A stretch of DNA of 64,000 nucleotides from Acidimicrobiales bacterium (GTDB taxonomy: Bacteria; Actinomycetota; Acidimicrobiia; Acidimicrobiales; Bog-793): NCBI GenBank assembly GCA_035294085.1, contig DATGLP010000007.1, forward strand, positions 1 to 64,000, given 5' to 3'. Every line of letters starts with the position of its first letter. Position 1 is the stretch's first letter. Below, in pieces: positions 39,366-46,984 of this stretch. A model generated the notes under the pieces. That model was not told the origin of the DNA and made no database searches. It was given only the letters and a program-made list of their open reading frames with translations. The translations under genes were made by a program, and so were the position numbers.

Positions 39366-40229
39366 GTGCAGCGCCTGCGACAAGACGAGCGAGTGCCCGC
39401 GACGGCGCGCACGGCCCAGGCTGGTCCGGCGGCGATCCCGATCCTCCTGTACCACGCGATCAGCGACGAGCCACCCCCGTGGCTTCGCCACTGGACCGTT
39501 GCGCCGCAGGCGTTCGCCGCGCACCTCGATGCCGCCGCCGAGGCCGGGTGCACGCCGCTCACGGTGTCCGGTCTCGTCGACGCCCTCGACGCGGGCACCC
39601 TACCGGCGCGACCCGTGGTCGTGACCTTCGACGACGGCTACGCGGACTTCCTCGCCGAGGCGGTGCCGGCGCTCGTGGCGCGCGACGTCCCGGCGACCCT
39701 CTACGTCACGACCGGCGCCCTCGTCGGCGCACCCCGCCCGGCCGCGACGCGCCACGAGGGCGCGGCGATGCTGCGCTTCGCCGACCTCGCCCGGCTCGAG
39801 GGCCTCGGCATCGAGGTCGGCCCCCACACGCACACCCACCCGCAGCTCGATGCCGTCTCCCGCGCTCGGGCGGCCGCGGAGATCGCCCTCTCGAAGGAGC
39901 TCGTCGAGGACGCGCTCGGGCATCGCGTGCGGACGTTCGCGTACCCGCACGGCTACTCCGATCGCGCCGTGCGCCTCCTCGTCGAGCAGGCTGGCTTCCA
40001 CGCCGCGTGCGGCGTGCGCGAGGCCCTGTCGAGCGCCGGCGACGACCGCTTCAACCTCGCTCGCCTCACGGTCCACGACGACACGCCCCTCGACGCCGTC
40101 CGCGCCTGGCTCACCGGTCGCGGCGCGCGGCTCGCGCCCCGCCGCGACCCGTGGCGCACGAGGGCCTGGCGCTGGTACCGCCGGGCCCAGGCGAGCGCGC
40201 GCCGGCCGGGCGAGCGCGCGGCGCGCTAG
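39366..40229 (+). CDS. Polysaccharide deacetylase family protein
   Basis: The 287-residue protein has the carbohydrate esterase 4 (NodB) fold. TFDDGYADF carries the catalytic and metal aspartates near 87-95, HTHTHPQL is the metal histidine motif near 152-159, and TFAYPHGYSD is motif 3. It would remove acetyl groups from a cell-wall or capsular polysaccharide. There is no clear signal peptide, so it may act in the cytosol or leave by another route. GTG start. The last 40 residues are basic. Confidence 0.88.
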   Translation: MQRLRQDERVPATARTAQAGPAAIPILLYHAISDEPPPWLRHWTVAPQAFAAHLDAAAEAGCTPLTVSGLVDALDAGTLPARPVVVTFDDGYADFLAEAVPALVARDVPATLYVTTGALVGAPRPAATRHEGAAMLRFADLARLEGLGIEVGPHTHTHPQLDAVSRARAAAEIALSKELVEDALGHRVRTFAYPHGYSDRAVRLLVEQAGFHAACGVREALSSAGDDRFNLARLTVHDDTPLDAVRAWLTGRGARLAPRRDPWRTRAWRWYRRAQASARRPGERAAR

Positions 40230-40388
40230 GCCGTCTGGGAGCAGACCGGGGACCCCCCTTCGATCGCCCGGCGCCCCGACGGCCGCGGCGCGGTCGACAG
40301 AGCGCGGTGGTTCTTGCAAGGATGCGCCCATGACCGCGCGCCTGGCGCCCGGGAGGGGCCGGACCCATCATCCGCCCGAGGGCCGCGA

Positions 40389-41885
40389 GTGATCGAGCAC
40401 GAGGTCCGCACCCACCCGAGTGCCGATCGGCTCGAGCGGGAGGCGCAGCTCGCCTGGAAGCTCGCCGAGGTCGCAGCCGACCCCGTGGCGCTCGACGACG
40501 ACGTGGTGGAGATGGTCATCAGCCGCGTCATCGACAACGCCGGCGTCGCGGCCGCGGCGATCCGGCGGCGACCGGTGGCCGTCGCCCGCGACCAGGCGAG
40601 GGCGCACCCCTACGTGCCGGGCTCGACCGTCTACGGCCTGCCCCGCTCGCTTCGCGTCTCGCCGGAGTGGGCGGCGTGGGCGAACGCGGTGGCCGTGCGC
40701 GAGCTCGACTTCCACGACACCTTCCTCGGCGCGGAGTACTCCCACCCGGGGGACAACATCGCGCCGCTCGTCGCCGTCGCGCAGCACCGGGGACGCTCCG
40801 GGCGCGACCTCGTGCGCGCCATCGCCACGGCCTACGAGGTGCAGATCGACCTCTCGAGGGGCATCTCACTGCATGCCCACAAGATCGACCACGTCGCCCA
40901 CCTCGGGCCCTCCGTGGCCGCTGGCCTCGGGACCCTCTTGCACCTCGACGTCCCGGTTACCTACCAGGCGATCCAGCAGGCCCTCCACGTGACGACCGCC
41001 ACCCGCCAGTCCCGCAAGGGCGAGATCTCCTCCTGGAAGGCCTACGCGCCTGCGTTCGCCGCGAAGATGGGCGTGGAGGCGATCGATCGGGCCATGCGCG
41101 GCGAAGGGGCTCCCTCCCCCATCTACGAGGGCGAGGACGGGATCATCGCCTGGCTCCTCGATGGCCCGAGCGCGACCTACCGCGTCCCGCTCCCCGACCG
41201 GGGCGAGCCGAAGCGAGCCATCCTGTCGAGCTACACGAAGGAGTACGCGGCCGAGTACCAGGCGCAGGCGCTCATCGACCTCGCGAAGCGCCTGCGTGCA
41301 CGCATCGTCGACCTCGGCGCGATCCGCAGGGTGACGATCCACACGAGCCACCACACCCACGTCGTGATCGGCACGGGCTCGAACGACCCGCAGAAGTTCG
41401 ACCCGCAGGCCTCCCGGGAGACCCTCGACCACTCGGCGATGTACATCTTCGCCGTGGCGCTCGAGGACGGCTCGTGGCACCACGAGCGGTCCTACGCGCC
41501 CGAGCGCGCCGCACGACCGTCCACCGTCGCCCTCTGGCGCAAGGTCTCGACGGTCGAGGACCCGGAGTGGACCCGCCGCTACCATGCCGCGGGCAGCGAG
41601 CAGGCGTTCGGCGGGCGCGTCGTCGTCGAGCTCGACGACGGCACGACCCTCGAGGACGAGCTCGCCGTGGCCGACGCGCACCCGCTCGGCCGACGGCCCT
41701 TCGGCCGAGCGGAGTACCGAGCGAAGTTCGCCTCGCTCACCGAGGAGGTCCTGGACGCCGAGGAGGCACGTCGCTTCCTGGCGCTCGCGGAGCGCCTCTA
41801 CGAGGCGCCGGCGGCCGACCTCGAGGGCCTCACGTTCACCGTCGCGGGGCTCGAAGCCGACCCGCCCACCGAGGGGCTGTTCTGA
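40389..41885 (+). CDS. prpD: 2-methylcitrate dehydratase (MmgE/PrpD family)
   Basis: PrpD dehydrates 2-methylcitrate to cis-methylaconitate in propionate breakdown. The 498-residue protein matches PrpD in size and in [18 protein letters not shown]-like segments (here [16 protein letters not shown] near 115-130), [20 protein letters not shown] and [16 protein letters not shown]. It leads a three-gene cluster with prpB and prpC. GTG at 40389 is chosen because the similarity begins there; the frame extends upstream to ATG at 40314, but that part is not conserved-looking. The stop overlaps prpB as TGATG. Confidence 0.93.
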   Translation: MIEHEVRTHPSADRLEREAQLAWKLAEVAADPVALDDDVVEMVISRVIDNAGVAAAAIRRRPVAVARDQARAHPYVPGSTVYGLPRSLRVSPEWAAWANAVAVRELDFHDTFLGAEYSHPGDNIAPLVAVAQHRGRSGRDLVRAIATAYEVQIDLSRGISLHAHKIDHVAHLGPSVAAGLGTLLHLDVPVTYQAIQQALHVTTATRQSRKGEISSWKAYAPAFAAKMGVEAIDRAMRGEGAPSPIYEGEDGIIAWLLDGPSATYRVPLPDRGEPKRAILSSYTKEYAAEYQAQALIDLAKRLRARIVDLGAIRRVTIHTSHHTHVVIGTGSNDPQKFDPQASRETLDHSAMYIFAVALEDGSWHHERSYAPERAARPSTVALWRKVSTVEDPEWTRRYHAAGSEQAFGGRVVVELDDGTTLEDELAVADAHPLGRRPFGRAEYRAKFASLTEEVLDAEEARRFLALAERLYEAPAADLEGLTFTVAGLEADPPTEGLF

Positions 41886-42793
41886 TGCTCGGCGCGGCCT
41901 CCCCGGTCGAGGCGCGCCGGGAGGCGCTGCGGCGAGGGCTTCGCGAGGGCAGGCTGCTGCGCTTCCCGGGCGCCTTCAACGCGCTCGCCGCGATGCTCAT
42001 CGAGCAGTCCGGCTTCGACGGCGTGTACCTCTCCGGGGCGGTCGTCGCCGCCTCGCTCGGCCTGCCGGACGTCGGCCTCACGACCTTGAGCGAGGTGGCA
42101 GGTCGTGCCCGCGAGGTGGCGCGTGTGACGAACCTCCCGACGTTCGTCGACATCGACACGGGCTTCGGCGAGCCGATGAACGTCGCGCGCGCCGTGCAGC
42201 TGCTCGAGGAGGCCGGGGCTGCCGCCTGCCACCTCGAGGACCAGGTCAACCCGAAGCGCTGCGGTCATCTCGACGGCAAGGAGGTCGTCACGACCGAGGA
42301 GATGGTCCGCCGGATCAAGGCGGCGGTCCTCGCCCGGCGCGACGAGAACTTCGTCATCTGCGCGAGGACCGACGCCCGGACCGTCGAAGGCCTCGATGCC
42401 GCCATCGAGCGGGCGAAGGCCTACGTCGACGCCGGCGCGGACATGATCTTCCCGGAGGCCCTCGCGGACGAGTCCGAGTTCGAGGCGTTCCGGCGGGCCA
42501 TCGGCGTGCCGATCCTGGCGAACATGACCGAGTTCGGCAAGTCCCCGCTCCTCGACGCCGGGCGGCTCGCGCAGCTCGGGGTCAACGTCGTCATCTACCC
42601 GGTCACCCTCCTCCGCCTGGCGATGGCTGCGGCCGAGCACGGCCTTCGGGTGCTGGCGGAGGAGGGCAGCCAGCGCAGCCTCGTCGACCGGATGCAGACA
42701 CGGGCCCGCCTCTACGAGCTCGTCGACTACGCGGGCTACCGCGCCTTCGACTCGTCGGTCTTCGACTTCTCCCTCGACCAGCAAGGAGGATGA
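41885..42793 (+). CDS. prpB: Methylisocitrate lyase
   Basis: PrpB splits 2-methylisocitrate into pyruvate and succinate. The 302-residue protein belongs to the isocitrate lyase/PEP mutase family, with the active-site sequence NPKRCGHLDGK near residues 118-128 containing the catalytic Cys. TFVDIDTGFGEP and ICARTDART hold the metal-binding acids. The ATG overlaps the prpD stop, so the two are coupled. The next gene begins 2 nt after its stop. Confidence 0.95.
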   Translation: MLGAASPVEARREALRRGLREGRLLRFPGAFNALAAMLIEQSGFDGVYLSGAVVAASLGLPDVGLTTLSEVAGRAREVARVTNLPTFVDIDTGFGEPMNVARAVQLLEEAGAAACHLEDQVNPKRCGHLDGKEVVTTEEMVRRIKAAVLARRDENFVICARTDARTVEGLDAAIERAKAYVDAGADMIFPEALADESEFEAFRRAIGVPILANMTEFGKSPLLDAGRLAQLGVNVVIYPVTLLRLAMAAAEHGLRVLAEEGSQRSLVDRMQTRARLYELVDYAGYRAFDSSVFDFSLDQQGG

Positions 42794-42794
42794 C

Positions 42795-43916
42795 GTGGCC
42801 GGAACGCCCGAGGAGATCCGACGCGGCCTCGTCGGCGTGGTCGCCGACACGACGTCGATCTCGATGGTCAACGAGGCGACCAACTCCCTCCTCTACCGCG
42901 GCTACCCGGTGCAGGAGCTCGCGCAGCGGTGCAGCTTCGAGGAGGTGGCCTACCTCATCTGGCACGGCGACCTCCCCAGCTCCGAGGCCCGCCGAGAGCT
43001 GGAGGCGGCCGAGCGCGCGCAGCGCGCCGTCCCGGGAGAGCTCGCCACGGTCCTCGCGTCGCTGCCGCGAAGCTGCCACCCGATGGACGTCCTGCGCACC
43101 GCGGTGAGCTACCTCGGTGCCACCGACCCGAACGAGGCCGACGCGTCCCGGGAGTCCAACCTCGCGAAGGCGGTGTCGCTCTGGGCGAAGCTCCCGACCA
43201 TCGTCGCCGCCGAGCAGCGCCGCCGGCACGACGAGGCCCCGATCCCGCCCGACCCGTCGCTGTCGTTCGCCGAGAACTTCTTCCACATGTGCTTCGGGGC
43301 CGTCCCGGATCCCGAGACAGTCCGCGCGTTCGAGGTGTCGCTGGTCCTGTACGCCGAGCACAGCTTCAACGCGTCCACCTTCACGGCCCGGGTGATCACC
43401 TCGACCCTCTCCGACATCTACTCAGCGGTCACCGGTGCCATCGGCGCGCTCAAGGGTCCGCTGCACGGTGGCGCCAACGAGGCGGTGATGGCGATGCTCC
43501 TCGAGATCGAGGATCCCGCCGCCGCACAGGCCTGGCTCAAGCAGGCCCTCGCCGAGGGGCGCAAGATCATGGGGTTCGGCCACCGCGTCTACAAGCACGG
43601 GGATTCGAGGGTGCCCACGATGCGGCGTGCCTTCGAGGACCTCGCCCGCAGGGCGGGCGCGACCAGGCTGTGGACCCTCTACGAGAACCTCGAGGCGGCG
43701 ATGCTCGCCGAGAAGGGGATCCACCCGAACCTCGACTACCCGACCGGCCCCGCCTACTACCTCATGGGCTTCGACATCCCGACATTCACGCCGATCTTCG
43801 TCATGAGCCGCATCACCGGCTGGACCGCCCACGTCATGGAGCAGCTCGAGGCGAACAGCCTCATCCGGCCGCTCAGCGCGTACGTCGGGCCCGCCGAGCG
43901 CTCGGTCCCGAGCTGA
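42795..43916 (+). CDS. prpC: 2-methylcitrate synthase / citrate synthase
   Basis: PrpC joins propionyl-CoA and oxaloacetate to form 2-methylcitrate. The 373-residue protein has the citrate synthase catalytic pieces: His in YAEHSFNASTF near 190-200, His in FGHRVYKHGD near 265-275, and Asp in HPNLDYPTG near 315-323. The length and the GALKGPLHGGANE segment match the short PrpC/CitZ type. GTG start with AGGAGG 5-10 nt upstream inside the end of prpB. Together prpDBC covers the methylcitrate cycle, probably for odd-chain fatty acids or propionate. Confidence 0.94.
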   Translation: MAGTPEEIRRGLVGVVADTTSISMVNEATNSLLYRGYPVQELAQRCSFEEVAYLIWHGDLPSSEARRELEAAERAQRAVPGELATVLASLPRSCHPMDVLRTAVSYLGATDPNEADASRESNLAKAVSLWAKLPTIVAAEQRRRHDEAPIPPDPSLSFAENFFHMCFGAVPDPETVRAFEVSLVLYAEHSFNASTFTARVITSTLSDIYSAVTGAIGALKGPLHGGANEAVMAMLLEIEDPAAAQAWLKQALAEGRKIMGFGHRVYKHGDSRVPTMRRAFEDLARRAGATRLWTLYENLEAAMLAEKGIHPNLDYPTGPAYYLMGFDIPTFTPIFVMSRITGWTAHVMEQLEANSLIRPLSAYVGPAERSVPS

Positions 43917-43981
43917 GGACCCCTCGGCCACGGCGGTGGGGCGCGCCCGAGCCGCTGGCCCGCTGCGCCGGACGCGGGCAG

Positions 43982-43997
43982 GCGGGCCCTGGCCCGC
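43982..43997. terminator. Palindromic hairpin between convergent prpC and DUF503 genes
   Basis: GCGGGCC (43982-43988) and GGCCCGC (43991-43997) form a perfect stem with a 2-nt gap, extendable at the base. It lies between two convergent stops and could stop transcription from both sides. No U-tract is present. Confidence 0.4.
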
Positions 43998-44012
43998 GCC
44001 GGTGGCGCCCGC

Positions 44013-44306
44013 TCAGTGGTCCGTCTCGAGCCAGAAGCGGTCGCAGGACAGCACGTCGAGGTCCGGGTGGGACCAGACGAAGCGCTCCACCGCGTCGAGT
44101 GTCTCCTCGACGCGGGTGGTGCTGGAGGCGACTGCGGCGAACCCGAGCTCGGCCCGCTGCCAGAGCCCGTGACCCCCGAGCTCGGCTGCGGCCACGCCGA
44201 AGCGGCGGCGAGACCGATCGAGCAGGCGGTCGACGACCATCCGCTTGTCCTTGAGCGACGACGAGCTCACGACGCGGACGTCCATCACGAGCGCGGCCAC
44301 CGGCAC
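44013..44306 (-). CDS. DUF503 family protein
   Basis: The 97-residue protein matches DUF503, a small conserved family with unknown role that is often placed beside ribosome-maturation genes. SSSLKDKRMVVDRLLDRSRRRF followed by VAAAELGGHGLWQRAELGFA is the family hallmark. Three in-frame GTG codons lie close together; the outermost at 44306 is used, and 44300 is as likely. It sits downstream of the nickel permease gene on the same strand. Confidence 0.82.
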   Translation of the reverse strand: MPVAALVMDVRVVSSSSLKDKRMVVDRLLDRSRRRFGVAAAELGGHGLWQRAELGFAAVASSTTRVEETLDAVERFVWSHPDLDVLSCDRFWLETDH

Positions 44307-44398
44307 GAGAACAGCCTGCCGCAACCATGCCGTGTCCTGCCGTGCGGCGGCGATCGGAGCTGGCGCACGACGCGCCGAGCGGTGCGCGCCGGCGAGGT

Positions 44399-45538
44399 TC
44401 AGCCGACCGGGGCGCTGCCGGCACCCGAGCGCTCCCCCGCCGGCTGCGCGCGGGCAGCCGCAGCCTCCCAGCGTGCCTCGATCCGCCCGAATCGCCAGAC
44501 GGCGAGGGCGATCGCCCAGGTCACGACGAAGAGGCCGACGATGAAGAAGCCCGCCTTGTTGATGTCGAAGCCGGCGACGAAGCGCCACAGCGCGCCGTTC
44601 AGGCTGAACTCGCCCTGGAAGACCGAGAGCAGCTCGATCGTCCCGATGGCGAACGCGACCACGACCGACAGCGTCGTGATGGCGATGTTGTAGAAGACCT
44701 TGCGCACCGGCTTCGAGAAGGCCCAGCCGTACGCGAAGTTCATGAACGAGCCGTCGAGCGTGTCGAAGAGGCTCATCCCGGCGGCGAAGAGCACCGGGAG
44801 CGAGAGGATCGCCCAGAAGGGCAGCCCGCTCGCCACCGCCGAGCCGGAGAGGACGAGGAGCGCAACCTCGGTCGCGGTGTCGAAGCCGAGGCCGAAGAGG
44901 ACGCCGATCGGGTACATCTTCCACGGCGCGTCGATGCGCCGGGCGAGGGGTCCGAAGAACCGGTTCATGAGACCCCGGCTGTCCAGCTGGCGCTCGAGCT
45001 CGTCCTCGTCGTAGTAGCCGCGTCGCAGGTCCCGAAAGGCGCGCACGATCGAGACGAGGATCACGACGTTCAGCGCCGCGATGAGGTAGAGGAAGCCGCC
45101 GGAGACGCTCGTGCCGATGATCCCCGTGAGGTGGTGGAGCTGGGAGCTCGAGGAGCGCACCTGGCTGTTGAGGGCGCGGATCCCGAAGTTCAGGAGGACG
45201 GCGAGGAGGAAGACGATCGTCGAGTGCCCGAGCGAGAAGAAGAATCCGACGCTGAGCGGCCGCTTCCCGTCGGCCATGAGCTTGCGCGTCGTGTTGTCGA
45301 TGGCCGAGATGTGATCGGCGTCGAAGGCGTGGCGCATGCCGAGCGTGTAGGCGAGCAGCCCGGTGCCGAGACCGAACGTCTGCAGGCCGCTCAGCCGGTA
45401 GCGGTGGGGTAGCGCCGCGATGAGGAGGACGAACCCGAGCGCGTGGAGCCCGATGACCGTCGCGGCCATGCCGCCGGCACGTCGCCACTCGCTCGGGGTC
45501 AGGGCAGCGCGCACGCGCCTGTAGTGACCTCGCACCAT
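44399..45538 (-). CDS. Nickel/cobalt permease, HoxN/HupN/NixA (NiCoT) family
   Basis: NiCoT proteins take up Ni2+ or Co2+ for metalloenzymes. The 379-residue product has the family signature RHAFDADHISAIDN (HX4DH) in the second helix, LGHSTIVF, GLGFDTATEVALL and FAAGMSLFDTLDGSFM, and eight hydrophobic segments. The start ATG at 45538 follows GGAGGGG; an ATG at 45583 is possible. The divergent Fur-family gene points to nickel-responsive control. Which metal is preferred cannot be read from the sequence. Confidence 0.92.
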   Translation of the reverse strand: MVRGHYRRVRAALTPSEWRRAGGMAATVIGLHALGFVLLIAALPHRYRLSGLQTFGLGTGLLAYTLGMRHAFDADHISAIDNTTRKLMADGKRPLSVGFFFSLGHSTIVFLLAVLLNFGIRALNSQVRSSSSQLHHLTGIIGTSVSGGFLYLIAALNVVILVSIVRAFRDLRRGYYDEDELERQLDSRGLMNRFFGPLARRIDAPWKMYPIGVLFGLGFDTATEVALLVLSGSAVASGLPFWAILSLPVLFAAGMSLFDTLDGSFMNFAYGWAFSKPVRKVFYNIAITTLSVVVAFAIGTIELLSVFQGEFSLNGALWRFVAGFDINKAGFFIVGLFVVTWAIALAVWRFGRIEARWEAAAARAQPAGERSGAGSAPVG

Positions 45539-45577
45539 CGACCCGACCCCTCCGCCTCCGCCTCCCGCCCGACCATC

Positions 45578-45637
45578 CTGCACTAGATGCGAACTGGGCG
45601 CAAGAGCACCCTGCAGGCATTCTAGCTGCGCTATCCT
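45578..45637. promoter_or_regulatory. Shared control region of nickel permease and Fur/Nur gene
   Basis: Two related sequences in opposite orientation flank this short region: CTGCACTAGATGC at 45578-45590 and GCATTCTAGCTGC at 45617-45629. Both contain a CTAGA core and together look like an inverted pair, fitting for a Fur-family operator shared by divergent genes. TATCCT at 45632-45637 is a likely -10 box 9 nt before the regulator's ATG. Confidence 0.5.
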
Positions 45638-45645
45638 CGGTGCCG

Positions 45646-46116
45646 ATGGTGCCCGTGGGCCGCAGCGCGAACGGCGAGGTCGCCGACGGCGCGGCGGAGG
45701 CCGTCCTCCGGCGCCTACGGGAGAGCGGCGCGCGGATCACGACCTGCAGGCGCCAGCTCGTGCGCCGGCTCGTCGCGAGCAGCGAGCACCGGACCGCCGA
45801 GGAGCTGGCCAAGGAGGTGCAGGCACTCGTGCCGGACGTGCACCTCTCGACGATCTACCGCAACCTCGAGGAGTTCGAGCGCCTCGGCATCGTCATCCAC
45901 TGCCACCTCGGCCACGGACCGGCGACCTACCACCTGACGACGCAGGCGCACGGCCACCTCGTGTGCGAGCGCTGCGGCACGACGTTCGAGGCTCCGGAGG
46001 AGCTCTTCAGCGAGCTGACGCGGCGCGCGCAGGAGCGCTTCGGCTTCGCCGTGGACACGCGGCACTTCGCCGTCCACGGCATCTGCGCGGCGTGCTCCGC
46101 AGCACGAGCCGGCTGA
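45646..46116 (+). CDS. Fur family regulator, probably nickel-responsive Nur
   Basis: The 156-residue protein has the Fur winged-helix (RITTCRRQLVRRLVASSEHR, then HLSTIYRNLEEFERLGIV) and a dimer domain with metal ligands HCHLGHG, TTQAHGHLVCERCGTT and a second cysteine pair CAAC near the end for structural zinc. It is divergent from a nickel/cobalt permease, which makes Nur the best guess over Fur or Zur. ATG at 45646 is preferred because TATCCT lies 9 nt upstream; GTG at 45640 is in frame. Confidence 0.9.
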   Translation: MVPVGRSANGEVADGAAEAVLRRLRESGARITTCRRQLVRRLVASSEHRTAEELAKEVQALVPDVHLSTIYRNLEEFERLGIVIHCHLGHGPATYHLTTQAHGHLVCERCGTTFEAPEELFSELTRRAQERFGFAVDTRHFAVHGICAACSAARAG

Positions 46117-46201
46117 CTCCTGCCCGGGACGCGACGCCGGCGACCGGGCGAGCGGCCGAGCCTCGGTGCGCCTCGAGCGCCGGGGCGCGGGGCCAGGTGG
46201 G

Positions 46202-46221
46202 GCCGGTCCCCGAGGACCGGC
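46202..46221. terminator. Hairpin between the convergent Fur/Nur gene and small basic gene
   Basis: GCCGGTCC (46202-46209) and GGACCGGC (46214-46221) form a perfect 8-bp stem with a CCGA loop, 3 bp after the stop of the minus-strand gene and about 85 bp after the Fur-family stop. It likely terminates transcription on one or both strands. Confidence 0.55.
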
Positions 46222-46224
46222 GGG

Positions 46225-46404
46225 TTACTTCGAGAGGCCGAAGCCCCGCAGCAGGGAGCGTGTGAACCGCCCCGAGGTGCGGTAGACCTTCCGGCGCACC
46301 ACGCGCTTCGCGTAGGCGCCGGGACCGCGCGACGCTGCCCTGAGATTGTTGCTCGCCCGAGCGAGGCTGTAGAGGGTGCTCGTGACGCTCCTTCGACGTG
46401 ACAT
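46225..46404 (-). CDS. Small basic hypothetical protein, 59 residues
   Basis: The minus strand from ATG 46404 encodes 59 residues rich in Arg, Ser and Leu (MSRRRSVTSTLYSLARASNN, then RGPGAYAKRVVRRKVYRTSG and a C-terminal LLRGFGLSK). Small basic proteins with this ASRGPGAYAKR pattern are common and uncharacterised in actinobacteria. The strong charge suggests nucleic acid or membrane contact, but no function is known. No clear Shine-Dalgarno is visible. Confidence 0.7.
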   Translation of the reverse strand: MSRRRSVTSTLYSLARASNNLRAASRGPGAYAKRVVRRKVYRTSGRFTRSLLRGFGLSK

Positions 46405-46984
46405 CTGGTGCCCCCAGGTCCGGCCTCGTGTACTGAACCTGTCGAGCGTGGTGCACCTACCGCTGGGTAGGCAGCACCGTGGACGCAGGTTCTTCCAGTA
46501 TGCTAAAAGTCGGATGTATCGCCTGGCATCACGGCCTGGCGAGCGTTGTTGCCCGCGCAGGACGGGACCGCGATCTTCAGGGGGGACCGTGTCCGGCTGC
46601 AGGAGGCCCCGAAGGGCCACCTCGCCGGAGCGATCTCGAGGATGTTGACTGGACCCTTCAGCTCAGACCGCAACCCTCGGCTGCGTTCGTCGGGGTGTAC
46701 GGATTCGTCCGCAACGACCGTACGCAAGCCCCTGGAATCTTGATTGGCCGCGATCCTGGCAACGTGGGCCTTCCTCGAACCGTGGCCAATCGAGCACGAG
46801 CTCGTGCAGCCACGGTGCTGGTCGCTCCGGGAGACGTGCATGTCCCGCGCCTCGTCGGCAGCCTCCTGGCGGGCCCCCACGTGCCCAACCCCCCGGAAGC
46901 CGCTCTCCCGTCACAGGGACCTGCGACGATGGTGCCGATGCCGCACCTCCCCCGCCGCCAGCCCTCACCGGCGGTGAGGCGCGC
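46405..46984. other. 580-bp gene-poor region ahead of the defence-like operon
   Basis: No convincing gene is present. The left end (46431-46500) holds nested inverted repeats, listed separately, followed by a short AT-rich patch around 46495-46515. The rest carries open frames on both strands with composition unlike the coding genes around and no recognisable family. It probably contains the operon's promoter and could be the left boundary of the integrated element; I see no copy of the tRNA 3' end here. Confidence 0.5.
46431..46500. repeat. Nested inverted repeats, cruciform-like
   Basis: Outer arms TACTG and AACCTG (46431-46441) are matched by CAGGTT and CAGTA (46486-46500). Inside, GGTGC (46450-46454) pairs with GCACC (46474-46478), and CCTACC (46456-46461) pairs exactly with GGTAGG (46466-46471) around GCTG. 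The whole could fold into a 70-base branched stem on either strand. It sits between a core gene and the defence operon. Confidence 0.6.

Noticed and set aside
46405-46984. Left attachment site matching the tRNA-Pro 3' end
   Set aside because: I looked for the sequence around TTTGAACCGGCGACC and found no second copy in the gene-poor region left of the operon. The partner site may be lost or outside the window.
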